Assembly (NCBI GenBank): GCA_910588565.1
Contig: CAJUPF010000030.1
Location: 1-35,249, forward strand
DNA from: an uncultured Lachnospiraceae bacterium
Lineage (GTDB): Bacteria > Bacillota > Clostridia > Lachnospirales > Lachnospiraceae
Direction of reading: 5' to 3'
DNA length: 35,249 bases
Position 1 is the first letter of the stretch; the number at the start of each line of letters is the position of its first letter. Positions 1 to 8,244 of this stretch are shown one piece after another. The position numbers were made by a program, and so were the translations under genes. Below the pieces are notes generated by a model that did not search any database, was not told the DNA's origin, and saw nothing but the letters and a program-made list of their open reading frames with translations.

Positions 1-74
1 AAGTTATTATCATAACTTTTAGAAAGGTTTTTTACTGAAAGGACATCATTTCCAAAAGATTCCTGTTTCAACAT
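1..74 (-). CDS. Possible ABC transporter ATP-binding protein, N-terminus only (runs off window)
   Basis: An ATG at 74-72 on the minus strand opens a frame that stays open to the window edge (24 codons). After about ten residues it reads VLSVKNLSKSYDNN, which resembles the first beta-strand of ABC ATPases (a hydrophobic/V-x-NLSKSY pattern just before the A-loop region). The Walker A motif would lie beyond the window, so the family cannot be confirmed. The frame overlaps the last 29 bases of the truncated dtd gene in a different frame. No good Shine-Dalgarno sequence precedes the ATG, so the true start may differ. The call rests on about 14 residues and is tentative. Confidence 0.35.
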   Translation of the reverse strand, partial: MLKQESFGNDVLSVKNLSKSYDNN

Positions 75-429
75 GGAACCCGGCAGATTTGCATTGTGCA
101 ATGATATATTCATATAGCTGATTTGCCAGCTGTGGGGAACCTGCCTGTATAAATGACGGGCGGTTCCCCTTTTTGCAGTTTGCATAGAGGGTAAATTGTG
201 ATACGATTAACAGGCTGCCATTTACATCATTTAAGGATAAGTTCGTTTTTCCTTCGGAATCTTCAAATATGCGCAGGCCTGTTAATTTTTTGATTAATTT
301 ATCGGCAATTTCTGAGGTATCTTCCTCAGATACACCCACAAAGACAAGAAATCCCTTTTCAATCTGGCCGGTAATTTTTTTATCTACGGTAACTTTTGCA
401 TGGTTTACACGCTGAATCAAAAAACGCAT
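46..429 (-). CDS. dtd: D-aminoacyl-tRNA deacylase, 3'-truncated
   Basis: DTD hydrolyses D-aminoacyl-tRNAs, and Gly-tRNA(Ala), in the cytoplasm. The 127-residue product begins MRFLIQRVNHAKVTV, typical of the family, and holds the SQFTLYA active-site motif followed by KKGNRPSF. The start at 429 is chosen because AGAGGAG lies about 8 bases upstream; longer in-frame starts would overlap the upstream fragment. Family members are usually about 145-150 residues and end in a strand carrying NDGPVT, whose Gly-cisPro pair excludes L-amino acids. Here translation stops right after HVETGIFWK, and none of the three frames beyond it restores NDGPVT within the window. The enzyme has therefore lost its second conserved motif and is probably inactive or altered. 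Family identity is sure; function is doubtful. Confidence 0.85.
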   Translation of the reverse strand: MRFLIQRVNHAKVTVDKKITGQIEKGFLVFVGVSEEDTSEIADKLIKKLTGLRIFEDSEGKTNLSLNDVNGSLLIVSQFTLYANCKKGNRPSFIQAGSPQLANQLYEYIIAQCKSAGFHVETGIFWK

Positions 430-458
430 ACGCTTCGCTCCTCTTCTCTTATATCTTT

Positions 459-875
459 TCAGACAAATTTCTTTTTGCTGCTGACTCTTTTTAACCGGAA
501 CCATTTGCCGTCTGTTCCCATCCAGGCGCCGCGTGGCCATTTGCCGATTTTTCCGGTTGTAGTAGTTTTGATTTTGATATAATTTTTGTACATTTTCATG
601 GTGCCTTTTCCTTTTTCACCCCATCCGGTGTCCTTATAGGTAAAGGTAACGGTGTTTCCATTTCTTCTTCCGGTGATTTTCGTGGTATTTGCAGAACAGT
701 ATGGATAGCTTCGATCGTACAGGATCTGAAAGATCACCTGTTTTTTGGTAATTTTTTTGATCACAACGGTACGATAGGAATCGGAAGCAGATCCGGAAAA
801 ATGTTTTTGGTAGGTACTTGTCCGCGGCGCCGCCTGTACTTTTTGTGAAGGAATTATAAGTAGTATGGATTTTCT
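459..875 (-). pseudogene. Secreted small protein, start codon and N-terminus missing
   Basis: An open frame of 138 codons lies between cysK and dtd. It has no ATG, GTG or TTG until a GTG at 764, far inside. Its first residues (ILLIIPSQKVQAAP) look like the hydrophobic core and AxA cleavage site of a signal peptide whose first 10-15 residues are gone. The mature part ends with a Gly/Lys/Thr-rich stretch (TGWGEKGKGTMKMYKNYIKI, then WFRLKRV), a pattern I associate with small secreted proteins of Lachnospiraceae. I know no function. A TAA at 876-878 precedes the frame and the cysK stop is at 882-884, so a deletion that joined cysK to the interior of this gene would explain the missing start. Confidence 0.45.
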
Positions 876-881
876 TTAGTG

Positions 882-1811
882 TTATGTAAATAGAGGTGTG
901 GAAAAATAGCGTTCCGCAGTATCTGGCAGGATTGTGACAACGGTTTTGCCTTTTCCGAGTTTTTTGGCCAGTTTCAGTGCGGCGGCTACATTGGTTCCGC
1001 TGGATATTCCGCACAGGATGCCCTCATTAGATGCCAGCCGTTTGGATGTGGAGATGGCTTCATCATCTGTAATAATGCAGACTTTATCATATATCTGCTG
1101 ATTTAAAATCTCCGGGATCAGGCCGTCGCCAATTCCCATCTGCAGGTGCGTGCCAATGGAGCCGCCAGACAGAATTGCCGCGTGTTCGGGCTCCACCGCC
1201 CAGATTTCCAGCTCCGGATTCTGTTCTTTGAGTGTTTCTCCAACACCGGTGATGGTACCGCCTGTTCCAATTCCAGAGCAAAATCCATGGATGGGGCCGT
1301 CTGCCTGGGCGAGAATTTCAAGTCCGGTCTGTATTCTATGTACAGCTGGGTTGGCCGGGTTTTCAAATTGCTGTGGAACAAAGACTCTCGGATCGTTTTG
1401 AGCCATTGTAAGCGCTGTCTGCAGGCATTCTTCAATGCAGGCGCCGATATTTCCCGCATCGTGAATCAGAATTACCTCTGCCCCATATTGTTCCACCAGT
1501 TTTCTGCGTTCTTCGCTGACAGAATCCGGCATAATGATTTTGGTCTGATAGCCGCGTACTGCTCCGACAAGGGCAAGCCCAATGCCCTGATTGCCGCTAG
1601 TGGGTTCTACGATAATCGTATCTTTTTGGATCAGACCCTGCTCTTCTGCTTCCCGGATCATATTGTAAGCGGTTCGTGTTTTAATGGAACCTCCTACATT
1701 CAGCCCTTCAAATTTCACAAGTACCTGGGCGCTGTCCGGCTCCGTCATACGATTCAATCGGATCAGGGGCGTATTGCCCATCGCCTCCAATATATTTTTG
1801 CAAATCATCAT
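882..1811 (-). CDS. cysK: Cysteine synthase (O-acetylserine sulfhydrylase), PLP-dependent
   Basis: The enzyme makes L-cysteine from O-acetylserine and sulfide in the cytoplasm. The protein has 309 residues, normal for CysK, and follows the fold-type II pattern: NTPLIRLNRM near the N-terminus, Lys44 in GGSIKTRTA as the PLP Schiff-base lysine, a TSGNQG substrate loop, the phosphate-binding GTGGT loop, and a C-terminal ERYFSTPLF. Two motifs are unusual: KTR instead of the common KDR after the lysine, and TSGNQG instead of TSGNTG. These may shift substrate preference, so a related beta-replacement enzyme is possible. A GAAAGGAAG ribosome binding site precedes the start. It lies 12 bases downstream of the DUF1703-type remnant and probably shares its promoter at 2842-2870. 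Confidence 0.88.
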   Translation of the reverse strand: MMICKNILEAMGNTPLIRLNRMTEPDSAQVLVKFEGLNVGGSIKTRTAYNMIREAEEQGLIQKDTIIVEPTSGNQGIGLALVGAVRGYQTKIIMPDSVSEERRKLVEQYGAEVILIHDAGNIGACIEECLQTALTMAQNDPRVFVPQQFENPANPAVHRIQTGLEILAQADGPIHGFCSGIGTGGTITGVGETLKEQNPELEIWAVEPEHAAILSGGSIGTHLQMGIGDGLIPEILNQQIYDKVCIITDDEAISTSKRLASNEGILCGISSGTNVAAALKLAKKLGKGKTVVTILPDTAERYFSTPLFT

Positions 1812-1823
1812 TTCGCTTCCTTT

Positions 1824-2792
1824 CTATATTTTTCTAAACTTTTCTATGGTACAGCTATGTTTCTTAGAATGTTCATTATAATTAATTCCAACGAGTAAAA
1901 TATAATCTGTAAATTGCTCTAAAACCTGGGGATAATTACGGTCTTTTATTTGTCGGATCGCACTGTCTGTCTTTTTATTCCATTTCAGTTCAACCACCAT
2001 TGCTGGTTTTGATGATCCTTTCTTTGGAATAAATACTACATCTGCATATCCGATGCCTGACGGAAGTTCCTGGATTTCCATATATTCATCCACACAGCTG
2101 ATATATGCAAACCGAATAACACTGCGAAGAGCCTGCTCATTGTTATAAAATGTCGGAGCTGTTCCTGCGCTATGCGCTTCCTGTATAATTTTTGCCACTG
2201 CTTCTTCTTCCCTATTCAATGTCAATTCTAATAAACGGTCAGAATTTTGTATCAGCTTAGCAATTTCCTGATGCTTTCCTGCAACAACTGTCCGGATAAA
2301 TTCCTGCCGGACTTCTTCATTTGGTATAAATGCAGTTTTAGCAGACTGGTCGTATGCCAGATATCCCAAATGAATCAAAAGTGTCAGCACATCATCTTTT
2401 CGTTTGATACTGGTCATATCATTCCGAAACGTTTCAACATCCACAGGGACATGTGCGCCGCCTAACATTTGAACCACGGCTTCTTTTAGCCCATCTTCAT
2501 TTAATTCGATATATAGTTTTAAAGATTCATACGTTTCTGTTCTTGCCCAGTAACTAAGAAATTCTTCATTTTGTATTGCTTCTATTACAGAGTTTGGGTT
2601 ATATACCGATTTCATTTGGGAAAAAGAATATCCATCATACCAATGTTTCATTTCTGCAAAATCTACACCATAATTATCACATAAGTTCCTGACTTCCGTT
2701 TCAACAAATCCCACATATTTTGCCAGCCGTTTTGGCGTGAGCATAGTATATTCTTTAAAATCAGAAACGGCGGATTGTGTCCCGTATTTTTT
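1824..2792 (-). pseudogene. AAA-ATPase-like / PD-(D/E)XK nuclease family protein (DUF1703 type), 5'-truncated
   Basis: The recognisable part starts at KKYGTQSA (about 2792) and runs to the stop: the region after the ATPase core (FKEYTML, YVGF), the HWYDGYSF motif, and a C-terminal PD-(D/E)XK nuclease-like domain with the Asp in GYADVVF and the ELK of VVELKW followed by QIKDRNY. Full-length relatives are about 500-580 residues and begin with a Walker A/B ATPase of about 250 residues, which is absent here. Sequence upstream of 2792 in the same frame does not resemble the family and leads directly to the divergent ttcA promoter. No start codon with a ribosome binding site precedes the homologous part. 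Nuclease-domain residues remain, but the gene is most likely dead. The biological role of the family is not settled. Confidence 0.75.
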
Positions 2793-2841
2793 ATCAGGAG
2801 TGAAGGTATCTGAACTGTTACATAAAATCGCTATCCTGCTA

Positions 2842-2870
2842 ATTATATTACGAAGAAAGATAAAAAACAA
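2842..2870 (-). promoter_or_regulatory. Sigma-A type promoter reading toward cysK
   Basis: On the minus strand TTGTTT (2865-2870) and TATAAT (2842-2847) are separated by 17 bases. This promoter lies just upstream of the truncated DUF1703-type gene and probably now drives it together with cysK. Predicted by eye from spacing and consensus. Confidence 0.55.
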
Positions 2871-2885
2871 CAATAAAATATCTGA

Positions 2886-2914
2886 TTGGCAGACCAAAAC
2901 ATGTATGGTACAAT
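2886..2914 (+). promoter_or_regulatory. Sigma-A type promoter of the ttcA-like/xerS operon
   Basis: TTGGCA (2886-2891) and TACAAT (2909-2914) are 17 bases apart, with a TGG just before the -10 giving an extended -10. It lies 44 bases upstream of the chosen ATG, back to back with the minus-strand promoter at 2842-2870. Confidence 0.65.
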
Positions 2915-2957
2915 ATCCGTAATGACCGCACACAATAATCAGGAAAGGAACTGCAAT

Positions 2958-3686
2958 ATGGAACTTCAAAGACTACTCAGCTACACAAGGAAAGCTGTTG
3001 ATGATTATCAGATGATCCAGACTGGAGATAAAATCGCAGTCGGTATCTCCGGCGGAAAGGACAGCCTGACGATGCTCTATGCCTTAAAGCATCTGCAGCG
3101 GTTTTATCCGAATCCTTATGAACTGGAAGCGATTACTGTAAATCTGGGCTATTCGGAATTTCATACAGAAAAACTGGATTCCTTGTGTATGAAACTCGGC
3201 GTCCCCTACCATGTAGTCAATACGGATATCGCCAAAATTATATTTGAAGAACGCAGGGAACCATCCCCCTGCTCTCTTTGCGCCAAAATGCGTAAGGGAG
3301 CCTTGAACAGCAAAGCCAAAGAATTAGGATGCAATAAAGTTGCCTATGCCCATCACAAAGATGATATCATAGAGACGATGCTGCTGTCATTGATTTATGA
3401 AGGCAGGTTCTATTCCTTTTCTCCGGTTACTTATTTAGATCGTATGGATTTAACGGTATTTCGCCCATTAATGTATGTACCGGAAGCTGACGTGATAGGC
3501 TTTCAGAATCGTTATCAGCTTCCAGTTGAAAAGAATCCATGCCCGGAAGACGGTATCACAAGGCGCGAATATGCCAAGCAGCTGTTAAAGCAGCTGAATC
3601 AGGAGAATCCCGGTGTAAAAAACCGGATGTTTACAGCAATTGTCAATGGCAGGATTCCAGGATGGCCAGAGGTTAGGAAGGGATAG
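2958..3686 (+). CDS. TtcA-like tRNA 2-thiocytidine biosynthesis protein (PP-loop ATPase)
   Basis: TtcA-family enzymes adenylate a tRNA cytidine and transfer sulfur to it through an Fe-S cluster, in the cytoplasm. This 242-residue protein has the PP-loop SGGKDS at residues 31-36, Cys105 and Cys108 in PCSLCAKMR, the AYAHHKDDIIETML segment, and Cys195 in NPCPEDG. The three cysteines match the cluster ligands of TtcA. The ATG at 2958 is chosen because GGAAAGG lies just upstream and family homology begins at once; an upstream in-frame ATG at 2886 overlaps the promoter. The stop is 3 bases before the recombinase start, so the two genes are one operon. Firmicutes carry several TtcA-like paralogues, so the exact target base is not certain. 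Confidence 0.82.
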   Translation: MELQRLLSYTRKAVDDYQMIQTGDKIAVGISGGKDSLTMLYALKHLQRFYPNPYELEAITVNLGYSEFHTEKLDSLCMKLGVPYHVVNTDIAKIIFEERREPSPCSLCAKMRKGALNSKAKELGCNKVAYAHHKDDIIETMLLSLIYEGRFYSFSPVTYLDRMDLTVFRPLMYVPEADVIGFQNRYQLPVEKNPCPEDGITRREYAKQLLKQLNQENPGVKNRMFTAIVNGRIPGWPEVRKG

Positions 3687-3689
3687 AGA

Positions 3690-4739
3690 ATGAAAGAACG
3701 CGCTTATCATGAAAAAGTGAATCTTGATAATGAATTAAAGCTCAGGGAGCATCTGCAGGCGCTGCCCCATTTCTGCAAGGAATTTTTTATTGGAATCGAA
3801 CCGACGACGTCTTCACGGACACGCCTTGCCTATGCGTATGATCTGGGGGTTTTTTTTGAATATATGCATGAGAATAATCCTATCTGCAGCAAAACGGATA
3901 TTCAGGAATTTCCGATTGCTATTTTAGATCAGATTAAAGCTGCAGATATTGAAGAATACTTAAACTGGTTAAAGTATTACATCAAAGATGATGTGGAGCA
4001 TACGAACAACGAACGTGGGATTTCCAGGAAACTTGCTTGTCTGCGCAGCTTTTACAATTACTTTTTCCGTATGGAGCGGATTACCACGAATCCCGCGGAG
4101 CTTGTAAGAATGCCCAAACTGCATGAGAAGACGATTGTCCGCCTGGATATGGATGAAGTTGCATATTTATTGGATGAAGTGGAATCCGGCGAAAATCTGA
4201 CCAAACGCCAGAAAGCTTATCATGCGCAGACCAGGAAACGGGATCTTGCCATGATGACGCTGCTGCTTGGAACCGGAATCCGTGTTTCGGAATGTGTCGG
4301 CCTGGATCTTACGGATGTGGATTTTAAAAACAATGGAATCAAAGTCCATCGAAAGGGCGGCTGCGAATCTATTGTATATTTCGGAGATGAAGTGCGGGAA
4401 GCGCTTGCCGATTACATAGAAGAACGGGAAAAAATACTCCCTGCGGAAGGCAGTGCAAATGCGCTTTTCCTTTCCATGCAGAAAAAGCGCATCAACGTCC
4501 GTTCTGTAGAAAATCTGGTCAAAAAATATTCCAGGCTGGTTACTACCTTAAAAAATATTACGCCGCATAAGCTGCGAAGTACCTATGGCACTAATCTCTA
4601 CCAGGAATCCGGCGATATTTACCTGGTTGCGGATGTATTAGGGCATAAGGACGTCAATACCACCAGAAAGCATTATGCGGCACAGGAGGATGAGCGCCGC
4701 AGGCAGGCGGCAAAAATGGTAAAACTGCGGGAAAAGTAG
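3690..4739 (+). CDS. xerS: Tyrosine recombinase, XerS-like
   Basis: This is a site-specific tyrosine recombinase. XerS-type proteins resolve chromosome dimers at a dif site without a XerC/XerD partner. The 349-residue length fits XerS. The N-terminal SAM-like core-binding domain covers about residues 20-150. The catalytic domain shows Arg198 (GTGIRVSE), His293 and Arg296 (PHKLRSTYG), His319 (LGHKDV) and the nucleophile Tyr329 (KHYA), so the R-H-R-H-Y set is complete. A GGAAGGG site precedes the ATG. Its tight coupling to the ttcA-like gene argues for a housekeeping gene rather than a mobile-element integrase. I did not find a convincing dif site close by. Confidence 0.8.
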   Translation: MKERAYHEKVNLDNELKLREHLQALPHFCKEFFIGIEPTTSSRTRLAYAYDLGVFFEYMHENNPICSKTDIQEFPIAILDQIKAADIEEYLNWLKYYIKDDVEHTNNERGISRKLACLRSFYNYFFRMERITTNPAELVRMPKLHEKTIVRLDMDEVAYLLDEVESGENLTKRQKAYHAQTRKRDLAMMTLLLGTGIRVSECVGLDLTDVDFKNNGIKVHRKGGCESIVYFGDEVREALADYIEEREKILPAEGSANALFLSMQKKRINVRSVENLVKKYSRLVTTLKNITPHKLRSTYGTNLYQESGDIYLVADVLGHKDVNTTRKHYAAQEDERRRQAAKMVKLREK

Positions 4740-4822
4740 CATGAGCCGGATGCCCTCAGGCTTTGCTCATTGGTACGGCCAACGCAGGAAACGCACAGTT
4801 CTGTCTAAGCGTTACCGCCTGT

Positions 4823-7084
4823 TTATATAGTAAGGACAGGAAGCCTTGTTCCAAGCCTGCAGAGTAATTCATTGCTGATTGTTCCGGCATGTTCCGCAAT
4901 GGCCGGGGCGGACAAATCTGCCTGCCCATCGGAACAGATCCATGTTGCAATATCCCCAGTGGAAGCGTCTTTGATATCTGTAATATCAACTGCAAGCTGA
5001 TCCATACAGATTCGCCCTACAATGGGAGCATACTGTCCCCGGATAAGAACGCCGCTCTTTTGTCCGGACAAATTTCTGGGTATTCCATCACCATATCCAA
5101 TGGGCAGTATGGCAATCAGGCTTTCCCGCCTGGTGGTATAGCTTCTGCCATATCCGATACTCTCCCCCTCTGGAACATAGCGAATCAGAATAATTCTGGT
5201 CTTTATAGAAAGTACCGGGCGCAAATCCAGTTTTAACTTGGTATCGCCTGGGGAGCTTAAAACACCATAAAGCGCGATGCCCGTCCTAACGTAGTCACAT
5301 GCAGTCTCCGGATAATTAAGCAGGCCATAGCTGCTTTGTATATGTAGTTTGGGGACAGAAATGCCGCTTTGTTTTAATTTCCGGATCAGATGATAAAATT
5401 TTTCTATCTGGTTTCTGGTAAAGGTAATGTTATCTTCATCGAAAGAATCTGCGCAGCATAAATGGGTGTAGATTCCGTCTATCTGAAGCTGCTTTAAGGA
5501 AAAGCATTGTTTTACGTTCTGAAAGGAATCCGCAGATATTCCAAGCCTATGCATTCCGGTATCGATCTTGATCTGTGCTTTTATGGGTATCCCCTGCTGA
5601 TGCAGGGATTTGGCATAGGAAACATCAATCAGAGTCTGGGTGAGGCGGTATCTGTTCAGTTCTTTTGCACGGCTGGGATTTGTATAGCCAAGTATCAGAA
5701 TTTCTCCCTGAATGCCATAGGTTCTCAATTGGATGCCCTCTTCTATTGCGGCAACGGCAAAAGCTTTGATTCCCATTCTGTTCAATTGTGTGGATATCTC
5801 AAACGCACCATGTCCGTATGCATGGTCTTTTACAACCGCCATCAGCTCGCTTCCTTTTGGAAGTGCCTTCTGTAAAACCTTTACATTATGCTTTAAGTGG
5901 TTTACGTTAAGCTCAATCCATGCACGATCTGTGCCAGGAGGACATTTGCCGTACCTGCCCTTTATTCTGCGGCAGGAAGCGCCGCTTGCAGAGTTCTGCC
6001 CTGCTTTAAAACGGGAGCCTGTGATACATCTGCCGGAATGGAACTTGCGCCTCCAGATATTCCGCAGGAATAAAGCAATAACAGAACATAGTATTGACAA
6101 CAGACAAACGCTGATATAATGGATCATGCTGTTTTCCAGTAGCAATGGTTCTACATGCAGTACTTTGGCTGCCAGACGAAGCGCCACAATCATCATGGGA
6201 TGAATGATATAAAGGATCAGCGAACCGGATCGCAAAAAAGAGGCCGGGATTCTCTTTTTTGAGCGATTGTTCCATTGTAATAACAGCTGAAACAGGAAAA
6301 ACATACATGGCAGAAGAAACAGATACATACTGTCATGCCGTTTAATTTGGTAGTTTCTCAGCAGCATAGCCTCGGCAGACATCAGGCCTGCGGATATACA
6401 AAATCCCGTGGCACACGCCCGGAATGAAATTCCAGCGCTATCCGGAAGGCGGCTTTTCCTCCAGTCTGCCATTTTTCCTCCCATCAGGAAAAACACCGGG
6501 GCGAAAAAGAGGCCGTTTCTTGTATAGTCCGATATTTGAAAGATCAGCTGATAAAAGGCTTTTAGAACCGGGATTTGTTCTGCAATCCCATAATAGCTGT
6601 CCCCAAAAAGACCGATGCAGTAAAGCATAAAAGAAACGGCCAGAGCTTTCCAAAATGCAAATCTTCTCATCAGATACCAGGCAATTCCGGCGCCCATAAC
6701 GGATGCCGGAAGATACCATAAATGATACATGGTACCATCAAAAACAAGATCTTTGATCCATTCCGGGAGAAATGGTTCCATAGAAAAATAGTCATTATAC
6801 AAATTTACCGGCAGATAAATCAAAATGGAAACACCATAGATCCGCAAAGTTTTCCGCCAAAAAACCTGCAAATTTCTGGTATCCTGCGCATATCTTGAAA
6901 TTAAAAAATATCCTGAAGTTATCATAAAAAACGGTACAGCTGTACGGGCTGCTATGCGTGTCAGGATAAAATCCCCTGTTTCGCTGTAAGAAGCCAGTGG
7001 AGATGTATGGATTGCAATGACCAGCAGCGCTGCCGCACACCGGAAATAATCAATGCCAGCGTATTCTCTATTCTTATTCATCAT
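4823..7084 (-). CDS. vanT: VanT-type membrane serine/alanine racemase
   Basis: VanT proteins supply D-Ser for D-Ala-D-Ser ligases. The 753-residue protein joins two domains. The first about 350 residues form an acyltransferase-3-like multipass membrane domain (start NREYAGIDYFRCAAALLVIA, then IHTSP), thought to take up L-Ser. From about residue 378 (RAWIELNVNHLKHN) there is an alanine-racemase fold with the PLP lysine Lys419 in VVKDHAYGHG, the SIGYGRSYTT segment, and GRICMDQLAVDITD near the active site. The domain ends normally (LCRLGTRLP). The ATG at 7084 is preferred, AGAGGAG lying 13 bases upstream; a TTG at 7093 is also possible. The gene overlaps the vanG stop, so translation is probably coupled. 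Family identity is strong; L-Ser versus L-Ala preference is inferred from context. Confidence 0.9.
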   Translation of the reverse strand: MMNKNREYAGIDYFRCAAALLVIAIHTSPLASYSETGDFILTRIAARTAVPFFMITSGYFLISRYAQDTRNLQVFWRKTLRIYGVSILIYLPVNLYNDYFSMEPFLPEWIKDLVFDGTMYHLWYLPASVMGAGIAWYLMRRFAFWKALAVSFMLYCIGLFGDSYYGIAEQIPVLKAFYQLIFQISDYTRNGLFFAPVFFLMGGKMADWRKSRLPDSAGISFRACATGFCISAGLMSAEAMLLRNYQIKRHDSMYLFLLPCMFFLFQLLLQWNNRSKKRIPASFLRSGSLILYIIHPMMIVALRLAAKVLHVEPLLLENSMIHYISVCLLSILCSVIALFLRNIWRRKFHSGRCITGSRFKAGQNSASGASCRRIKGRYGKCPPGTDRAWIELNVNHLKHNVKVLQKALPKGSELMAVVKDHAYGHGAFEISTQLNRMGIKAFAVAAIEEGIQLRTYGIQGEILILGYTNPSRAKELNRYRLTQTLIDVSYAKSLHQQGIPIKAQIKIDTGMHRLGISADSFQNVKQCFSLKQLQIDGIYTHLCCADSFDEDNITFTRNQIEKFYHLIRKLKQSGISVPKLHIQSSYGLLNYPETACDYVRTGIALYGVLSSPGDTKLKLDLRPVLSIKTRIILIRYVPEGESIGYGRSYTTRRESLIAILPIGYGDGIPRNLSGQKSGVLIRGQYAPIVGRICMDQLAVDITDIKDASTGDIATWICSDGQADLSAPAIAEHAGTISNELLCRLGTRLPVLTI

Positions 7085-8162
7085 ACAGTCCAATCAGCTC
7101 CTCTAACAATTTGGCAAAGGACATACCGATACCTTTCATCATATTTGGATAGCGGCTGTGAGATGTAAAACCAGGAATGGTATTTACTTCGTTAAATACC
7201 AGCTCTCCAGTGGGCTGTAAAAACATGTCCACTCTGGCAAATCCCGTACAGCCTAATGTTCTGTATATTTTGACGGCAGTCTCCTGCACCCTTTGTTCCG
7301 TTGCTGCGTCTATTCTGGCAGGCATATGGATCTTAGAGGTTTTCAGCGTATATTTTTCCGTATAATTGAAAAAGCCTTCTGTGAGTTCAATCTCATCGGC
7401 CCGGCCCACCAGCATAACATTCTGAAGGCTGCCGTCTGGTTTTGCGGAAAACCCTGAGGCTTCTTTGCCCAGGATGGCACAGCCCACTTCAAATCCACTG
7501 ATGCTTTCTTCAAGGACAACTTTTGAATCATACAAAAGAGCCTGTTTTACCGCGGCTTCCAGATCCGCTCCCTGCTGGATTTTGGTAATGCCAAAGGAAG
7601 AACCTGCCCTTGCCGGTTTTACAAACAGCGGATAATGCAGTTCATCTGCCAGTTCCTGCAGTGTATCCAGATTCTGTGCCGTCAATGTAATCGAGTCAGG
7701 AACCAAAATCCCCGCTTCATGAACCAGCCTGTGCGCCATATCTTTGTCCATGCATACCGCCGACGCCTGTACGCCGCACCCAATCACCGGAATGCCAGCC
7801 AGTTCAAACAGCCCCTGCACCGTACCATCCTCACCATTTTTTCCATGCAGCACAGGAAAGGCAAGATCCAGTTTTATCAGGCGGTTTTCCTGCGGATAAA
7901 GTTCTAAAAATCCAGATGCTGCCGGACTTTGTGAAATAACAATGGGTATCAGATAAGCAGGATCTGCATCCCAGGTATTCTCTTGAATGGAGCCCAAATC
8001 CCCTGTATAACGATACCAGTCTCCCGCTCTTGTAATACCAATCGGAATCATTTCATATTTTTCTGTATTTAAATTAGTAAGAACAGAAAATGCTGACTGC
8101 AGCGATACTTCATATTCCGTTGAATTTCCACCAAAAATAACAGCTAATGTTTTCTTTTGCAT
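7074..8162 (-). CDS. vanG: D-alanine--D-serine ligase, VanG type
   Basis: This is an ATP-grasp ligase that would join D-Ala to D-Ser, giving peptidoglycan precursors with low vancomycin affinity. The 362-residue protein shows FGGNSTEYEVS at the N-terminus, HGKNGEDGTVQG, KPARAGSSFGI (ATP binding), a TEKYTLKTSKIH omega-loop, and the metal-binding ARVDMFL and NEVNTIPGFTSHSRYP. The whole pattern matches VanG-type ligases of Clostridia better than housekeeping Ddl. The adjoining racemase and VanRS pair support D-Ser as second substrate. An AAAGGAG site lies just upstream of the ATG. Expression is probably driven by the candidate promoter and VanR boxes at 8223-8289. D-Lac ligase activity is unlikely because no vanH is present. 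Confidence 0.9.
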   Translation of the reverse strand: MQKKTLAVIFGGNSTEYEVSLQSAFSVLTNLNTEKYEMIPIGITRAGDWYRYTGDLGSIQENTWDADPAYLIPIVISQSPAASGFLELYPQENRLIKLDLAFPVLHGKNGEDGTVQGLFELAGIPVIGCGVQASAVCMDKDMAHRLVHEAGILVPDSITLTAQNLDTLQELADELHYPLFVKPARAGSSFGITKIQQGADLEAAVKQALLYDSKVVLEESISGFEVGCAILGKEASGFSAKPDGSLQNVMLVGRADEIELTEGFFNYTEKYTLKTSKIHMPARIDAATEQRVQETAVKIYRTLGCTGFARVDMFLQPTGELVFNEVNTIPGFTSHSRYPNMMKGIGMSFAKLLEELIGLYDE

Positions 8163-8200
8163 ATAAGAATCTCCTTTATATTACATTTTAGCAATAAAAA

Positions 8201-8244
8201 ATACTTTTGCCCTGACACCAAAATTGTATCAGAAACAAAAGTAT
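8201..8244 (-). terminator. Rho-independent terminator between vanS and vanG
   Basis: On the minus strand ATACTTTTG (8236-8244) pairs with CAAAAGTAT (8201-8209), with an inner CTGA/TCAG pairing, and is followed directly by a run of T residues (8200 downward). This fits an intrinsic terminator closing the vanRS transcript. The candidate vanG -10 element lies inside the hairpin loop region. Confidence 0.6.

Noticed and set aside
1146..1898. Plus-strand 250-codon open frame opposite cysK
   Set aside because: It lies antisense to a clear cysK gene, has no family likeness and no ribosome binding site; it is a frame shadow.
4740..4822. Terminator between xerS and vanT
   Set aside because: ATGAGC and GCTCAT can pair around 4741-4770, but the stem is short, the loop long and there is no T run, so I do not claim a terminator.
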